From contig NC_091119.1 in assembly GCF_040183065.1 (NCBI RefSeq), positions 104,894,263 to 104,958,262 of the forward strand: a stretch of DNA of 64,000 bases, read 5' to 3'. Positions 59,011 through 64,000 of this stretch are shown piece by piece. The notes beneath the pieces were generated by a model that worked only from the letters and a program-made list of their open reading frames with translations, was not told the DNA's origin and did no database searches. The DNA is from Periplaneta americana. Its lineage: Eukaryota > Arthropoda > Insecta > Blattodea > Blattidae. Within the stretch, counting starts at the first letter, position 1; each line of letters opens with the position of its first letter. Position numbers and translations under genes: made by a program.

Positions 59011-59226
59011 GTTTATTTTATGACGCTCGCAACTGCCGGGGTTATATCAGCGCCGCCGTTGTGCCGGAATTTAATCCCGCAGGAGTTCTTTTACATGCCA
59101 GTAAATCTACTGATATGAACCTGTCGCACTTAAGGACACTTAAATGCCATAGACCTGGACCGGGATCGAACCCGCAACCTCGAGCACAGGATGCCAGCAC
59201 TATACCGACTACGCTACCGACGCCGA
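59011..59226 (-). repeat. tRNA-derived SINE (family S4)
   Basis: The minus-strand head at the right end (GTCGGTAGCGTAGTCGGTAT, then GGTTCGATCCCGG) is followed by a body with CACTTAAGGACACTTAAATG. The partial copy is at 41036-41180. Confidence 0.7.
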
Positions 59227-61604
59227 CTTATAGGTATATGATCAATACTCGAAGTGGACAGAAAAATCCATCACCATTATGAGACTAGTTATTTCGCGAA
59301 AAATCAAAATTGGAAAAGACAAAAAAGTATGTAATTGGTGCTGAGTCAGGCTGTGGCCTGCTATAAAATATGTACGACCTCGTAACATTTCTTGATTCTT
59401 CCTCTAATCCTACGGATCCTACGAGTATATTAGGAAACAAGGATGTTAGAAATGTATTATCTCATAGTATCATGGGTTATCTCCATCGTGGTAATCTTTC
59501 CGGCCGCATTATAACCCTGGGCGGCAAGAACGTAGGACTGAAATCCCTACTGCTACTAATATTGTGTGCAAACTTGAGACCTTGACTCCTCTACCATGAG
59601 GGCATCAATGGTCTGTAATAGAGAACACTTTACCTTTTTACATATTTATTTTCTAAAATAAAATATGTTACATCATAAACATACTGTACTTCGTATAAAT
59701 ATTAACATAGGTACCTTTAATTATCTGTGTAATTTAAAGGCACCATGTTCTACCACGGCATAATACTATGCTGTGTCATGAGGGCAGCAAACTCATATAT
59801 GATCTTTTTTTGCTTTTATCTTTCAGCTGATGTAATTCTGTACGAAACATTGAATCTCTTCTCCAACTACATATAAAAATATTCGACAACTTGTGGTGTT
59901 AGTGTGATAAAGATTTTAAAACCTTCCGAATCAGTATATAACCACATTCTGGTATATACAGTCACGAAGCTCAGTACGTAGTAAATATGTATCCATAGAT
60001 AGTTGCTAACCACTAGGATCGCTACTAACGCCTCATTACAGACAATGCGAAATAGTAGCTGCACAGTCTATTGTTTCTAGTACCCTCAACAACTCAAACT
60101 TCGTGATTGTATATACTAGACTGTGATATAACTCTCCCATAAATTTTAATCAATCACAATTTTCCCATTTTCTATAGCAACTAGCCAAACCCATACCTTC
60201 TTCTTTCCTCCTTAACTCATGGACACGTGGCAATAACTATGCAAGAGCATCTACTCCTCCGACATTCGAAGCACAACTGTTCTTATAACATGTGAATGAA
60301 CTCTGTTACGTAATGGTCTGTTTCAAATATGCTATTAACTTCGCTTGAAGTCCCGGTATGTAGTTACTGAGACGCAAGAAAGGTTATGTATCTTCGTGTG
60401 GATGTAGCCTTACAATGACACAGGAACATCATTTTATTTTTACTAACATTTCTAATATTAACCTGGCTATACCTTTGGTTTAACGGTTGAGAACCGGAAA
60501 CACCGTTTGCTACACCCTTCACGACTGGAGTTAGATGATACTGGCGTAAAATACAAACAGATCGCTTTACTAGATATAAGAGGGAAGAAAAGTAGTTCAT
60601 CCATTTACGTAAACTAGGAAATATCCCAATTTTAAGTTTGATCATTTGCATTAGGTTTTTGTTTAATCAAAATACAGTACTGTATTAACAATAATTGTTT
60701 TTACTCACGAACTGAGCTATCCATTCGGACGCATTCATTATGCAGTATATATTATATTGTCTACAGTACATTAGCGTACAATATAGAGAATGAAGTTAAA
60801 TGGAAAAATAATCATAATATGGATAATTAAACACAATTTTGAAAATGGTGACCGTTCATTTCGATACAGGCTACAGTTCTTTTGTACATATTATCGCAGT
60901 ATAGACTATTGTACCTAATTCCAATTATCAGTTTCGTCCTTCGTAATAGTAACTCATGTTGAAATAATTCTTTACTTACTCTATAAAAGAGTACCTTACG
61001 TACTTTAAATTCAATCTTCACTTCTGACCAATCTGAAAAGATAAAATTGTCCGTCCAAGTGGTTTTGTCGTAGGGTCGTAGAAAGCGGGGGGGGGGGGAA
61101 TCATGTAACAGTTAATTACTTTTATTTAAATTATTTAAACAGTTGTATAATATTACATAGACGTTAAATTCCTAACGGAAATTAATGTTTTCAGAAAAGA
61201 GCTAAGACAACCCAGCCACTAGACTTTACAGAGGGGCGAGCAGAAGCAGGTGGGGGAAATCGGGATGGGACGTAGGCAAACGGACGACAGTACCTGTGCG
61301 AAAATATGATTCAATATCGAAAGCTCTTTCGTCACTGGAAAACGCGAATATATTTCTGGAACTTGCTATACTCTACTAACTGATTACCGTTTACTATGAC
61401 CGTAAGGCGAGTTTGACTGCATACGCGGCCTTGGTTCTGTGTGGAGGACAGTTGGAAGTTTACTAGTAGAGGGGGTGGGAGTGAAGTACATTTAAATACT
61501 CAGGTACAATAAAAACTGAATGAAAAATAAAATGATGTCTCTGTACTTCTCAGAATTCAACTGAATAAAGTCTGTGGGCAAGCAGCTTGCACTGCCTGAC
61601 TTAC
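59227..61604. other. Intron sequence after first exon C, no gene recognised
   Basis: Contains a G homopolymer at about 61086-61099. I looked for a GR constant exon here on the minus strand and saw none. Confidence 0.5.
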
Positions 61605-62474
61605 CTCATATCTGCCGGCACTGCAGGAATAAGTGAGCCAGAGCAAGTTCCACAAACAGTGCCATAGAGTGCATAGGTGGAAGAGTTCGGACTGATGCTG
61701 CTGGGACTCTAATCGAATGTAGGTGCTGATGAGGTCGTACAGCACGTACGTGAGCTGAATGAAGGAAGAGCTGACACTAACCAACGTGATTGCAGAGTAA
61801 GTCGTGTGCGTCTCGTCAGCTGTACGGCACACGGACTCGTACAGGGAACTTACTCGATGGACTGTCTCAGCGACATGGTCCGTGCCTCCTAGTTGTTCAT
61901 TGAGACTCAAGAACTGTTGACGGAGTAGCAGCGAGAATATCACTAACTGGAGCTGCACGATATCACTTACACTCACTACAAAGAAGAGAGGAAGCGCGCT
62001 TAAAGTCACTGGTAAGTTAACAGAGGGCACATTTAAGATGGATATCACTGAGAACAGAAATTTAGCAATTACAGCTAATATGAGAACTGGAAATACATTC
62101 CTCACACAAACTTTTATCTCACATACGTAGTCCCAGGAATGGAAACCAGTCATTAAGAGTAGAACATTTCGAGTTTTGTAAATAACAAAGAATATGCAGA
62201 ACAAGGAGCAAAGAATTGTGTAATTGCCAACGACTAAGCCAGCGGCGTTCAACACGCTTGAACATCTTAAACAGGTGAGTGATGGCACTTCCACCGCAAG
62301 CCAGGCCAGTGAACAGACAGGCGTGGTCACATTTAACAGCAGAGAATACAGAAACATCGCTTTACTAAGTCTGAACTCTGATTCCTCATGCCATTTGTAT
62401 GGAAATAAGCCCACCGCCTTGGACAGGCAATGTATAGGCTTCAAGTGTGGGTTGAGGGTACAAGCAGTCCTCAT
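61605..62474 (-). CDS. Gustatory receptor, alternative first exon C (most upstream)
   Basis: This exon encodes 290 residues of a 7tm_7-family gustatory receptor. The start is the ATG at 62474, with A at -3; the longer open frame begins at a non-ATG codon. Hydrophobic segments fit TM1 (about 38-60), TM2 (75-97), TM3 (125-145), TM4 (155-185), TM5 (235-255) and TM6 (270-288). The loop between TM4 and TM5 is short, about 40 residues, as is normal for the family. Conserved GR features include GLFPY near the N-terminus, LTYVLYDL in TM5 and the W-L-x-Y-S-C motif at the end of TM6. The exon ends ...GRYE, immediately followed by GTAAGT at 61604-61599. Joined to the exons at 39.2, 21.7 and 11.4 kb it gives 371 residues, a typical GR length. 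It is only distantly similar to first exons A and B. Confidence 0.88.
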
Positions 62475-62957
62475 GTTAGATGTGACGAGAATCAATTTTC
62501 TCTGAGGAATTTGTGTTACGAGTGAGTTTCACATCGACATATCCCGGAGACGATATAAAGGAATATAGAGCCACAATCAACTCGCTTCGGTTTTACTCGT
62601 ATTTAATAACTAATGATGTTTATCACGTGCAGATGAAGGTCGAATGATTGTGTCCATTGATATCGATTAATACATATTATGTGGCATGTTTGAAATAGCT
62701 ATTCAAACATTTTCGCGAAGAGCAAATGAAGATAAGTGGGAACATTGTCATATGTTACAGTACTTAACTTTAAGTTGTGTGCTATCTATTAAATATTTCT
62801 ATATTATTAATTATGCATTTATATTATAATTGCTTGAAAGAGCAATGACGAAAATTTCGATTTATAAGACGCAGTCGATATCGACAAGATCCACAGAAAT
62901 TCACAAATGCACAAGCCGAATAAAAGATTTTGATTTGAATAATTTCAAGACAAAAAT
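62475..62957. promoter_or_regulatory. Region upstream of GR first exon C
   Basis: If first exon C has its own promoter, it should lie here. I see no TATA box or other element that I can defend; this is position only. Confidence 0.25.
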
Positions 62958-63034
62958 TGTTCCGGGACCGGGTATCGAACACGGGACCTTTGGCTGAGTG
63001 CGCCAAACCTCTACCGAATAAGCTACCCAGGAAC
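62958..63034 (-). repeat. tRNA-like sequence, inverted partner
   Basis: A 77-base tRNA-like unit on the minus strand, with GTTCCTGGGTAGCTTATTCG (A-box side) and GGTATCGAAC (inverted B box) on plus. It faces the plus-strand unit at 63072, forming a long inverted repeat with a spacer of about 37 bases. Confidence 0.65.
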
Positions 63035-63071
63035 TGTAACCGAAACCGGCTCAATTCATGTGTCGGTTTCA

Positions 63072-63329
63072 GTTCCTGGGTAGTTCAGTGGTAGAGCGTT
63101 GGCGCGCTCAGCCAAAGGTCTCGGGTTCGATACCCGGCCCCGGAACAATTTTTCCCTTGAAATTATTCAAGTCAGCTTTACAGGGATCTATACCTGAAAG
63201 CCAGATTTGCATAATACAAGTCACTGTTCGTTAACAGAAAACCACAATTCAAGTCACAAAGAGTTTGTGTGCACTCAGTGTTGGATTCTGGCTTCTTGTC
63301 AGTCCACTTGAGGTATGTGGATATAGGCT
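63072..63329 (+). repeat. Tandem tRNA-like repeat unit (second locus)
   Basis: A tRNA-like sequence at 63072-63147 (GTTCCTGGGTAGTTCAGTGG, TTGGC/GCCAA anticodon stem, GGGTTCGATACCC), then the same spacer as at 49321-49515, ending TGTGGATATAG. The next unit starts at 63901 after a LINE insertion. Without that insertion the period is about 289 bases. The anticodon loop GCGCTCA has C at position 33. Confidence 0.7.
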
Positions 63330-63864
63330 TGCTTACTTACTTACTTACTAGCTTTTAAGGAACCCGGAGGTTCATTGCCGCCTTCACATAAGCCCGCCAC
63401 TGATTTCTGTCCTGACCAAGATTAATCCATTCTCTATCATCATATCCCACCTCCCTCAAATACATTTTAATATTATCTTCCCATCTACGTCTCGGCCTCC
63501 CTAAAGGTATTTTTCCCCCTCCGGCCTCCCAACTAACACTCTATATGCATTTCTGGATTCGCCCATACGTGCTACATGCCCTGTCCATCTCAAACGTCTG
63601 GATTTAATGTTCCTAATTATGTCAGGTGAAGAATACAATGCGTGCAGTTCTGTGTTGTGTAACTTTCTCCATTCTCCTGTAACTTTATCCCTCTTAGCCC
63701 TAAATATTTTCCTAAGCACCTTATTCTCAAACACCCTTAACCTATGTTCCTCACTCAAAGTGAGAGTCCAAGTTTCACAACCATAAAGAACAACCGGTGA
63801 TATAACTGTTTTATGAATATTCTAACTTTCAGATTTTTTGACAGCAGACTGGATGATAAAAGCT
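63330..63864 (-). mobile_element. LINE (family F) 3' end inserted in tRNA-like repeat
   Basis: A minus-strand C-terminal region (RVFENKVLRKIFRAKRDK, LRWTGHVARMGESRNAYRV, GRPEGE...) with a (CTTA)n tail on the left. It is flanked by TAGGCT on both sides (63324-63329 and 63865-63870), a likely target-site duplication. It is 5'-truncated, as is common for LINEs. Confidence 0.85.
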
Positions 63865-63900
63865 TAGGCTAAATGGAAAAACTGAGCCGGTGTCGGTTCA

Positions 63901-63977
63901 GTTCCAGGGTAGCTCAGTCGATAGAGCGTTGGCGCGCTCAGCCAAAAGTCCCGGGTTCTATACCCGTTTCCGGAACA
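63901..63977 (+). repeat. tRNA-like sequence, next tandem unit
   Basis: GTTCCAGGGTAGCTCAGTCG with TTGGC/GCCAA and GGGTTCTATACCC; the B box has a C-to-A type change (GTTCTA for GTTCGA). The spacer begins again and runs off the window end. Confidence 0.65.
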
Positions 63978-64000
63978 ATTTTTTCCTTGAAATTATCCAA

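Larger units (their letters stand above)
11338..62474 (-). other. Gustatory receptor gene with alternative first exons (whole locus)
   Basis: This entry joins six exons on the minus strand into one gene model. Three long first exons (61605-62474, 45997-47217, 43495-44733) each encode TM1 to TM6 and stop at a phase-0 GT donor. One set of small constant exons follows at 39132-39200, 21685-21774 and 11338-11424. All exon joins are phase 0, as is usual near the 3' end of insect GR genes. Predicted products are 371 residues (first exon at 62 kb) and 494 residues (first exon at 44 kb). Insect GRs are ligand-gated cation channels of gustatory neurons with a cytoplasmic N-terminus. I found no second copy of the constant exons between the first exons, which is why I infer sharing; no transcript evidence is available. 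Each first exon should need its own promoter. Introns run from 4.3 to about 22 kb and are packed with transposons. Confidence 0.82.

Noticed and set aside
60827..61021. Possible GR constant exon for first exon C on the minus strand
   Set aside because: The frame has a superficial ELF..ELL phrase but lacks the FSxQLLH and TYLVILxQF motifs, and no suitable acceptor and donor pair is present.

Overview
The window is a stretch of AT-rich, repeat-loaded insect nuclear DNA. There are no prokaryotic operons. Insect 7tm_7 gustatory receptor (GR) exons with eukaryotic splice sites are scattered among many decayed transposons, LINEs and tRNA-derived SINEs. The style of the repeats suggests a large hemimetabolous genome, probably a cockroach or termite (Blattodea); that is an inference from remembered repeat families, not a search.

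The only convincing host gene is a GR gene on the minus strand spanning about 51 kb. Three long candidate first exons lie at 62474-61605, 47217-45997 and 44733-43495. Each ends with a phase-0 splice donor at the same place, just after TM6. Downstream I see only one set of constant exons, all phase 0 with good splice sites: exon 2 at 39200-39132 (begins ANRTAVLVHKLL), exon 3 at 21774-21685 (LQLFSLQLLHRKVQF) and exon 4 at 11424-11338 (VTTYLVILIQF, then a stop). This is the layout of the Drosophila Gr39a and Gr28b loci, where alternative 5' exons are spliced to shared 3' exons. The two middle first exons are a recent tandem duplication that includes flanking DNA and a SINE. The upstream copy carries an in-frame TAG at codon 54. 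Both have an unusually long Ser/Pro-rich loop between TM4 and TM5.

The rest is repeats, mostly lying in the introns of this gene. From left to right: a piggyBac MITE (1.1 kb), a TA-flanked MITE (2.7 kb), a LINE interrupted by a long-TIR DNA element (4.9-6.8 kb), LINE 3' ends (7.3-8.2 kb), SINEs (10.1-10.8 kb), LINEs (12.4-16.4 kb), a piggyBac-like element with a pogo-like element nested in it (17.0-18.8 kb), tandem A-rich repeats (19.1-19.7 kb), SINEs with a nested hAT MITE (24.0-24.9 kb), a decayed PIF/Harbinger (25.4-26.9 kb), a hAT relic (27.5-28.2 kb), LINE pieces and a hAT relic (28.6-32.4 kb), a near-perfect palindrome (32.7 kb), a foldback element (34.5-35.3 kb), a purine-rich tandem array split by a SINE (37.5-38.4 kb), and a mariner relic (42.8-43.4 kb).

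Right of the duplicated GR exons are a nearly intact Tc1 element with one nonsense codon (47.8-49.2 kb), tandem tRNA-like units (49.3-49.6 kb), an internally deleted hAT (50.2-51.1 kb), and a Sola-like element with a hAT inserted in it (51.4-56.2 kb). Each of these two has a perfect target-site duplication. LINE and SINE pieces follow (56.4-59.2 kb), then the most upstream GR first exon, and finally a second set of tRNA-like units with a LINE inserted (63.0-64.0 kb).
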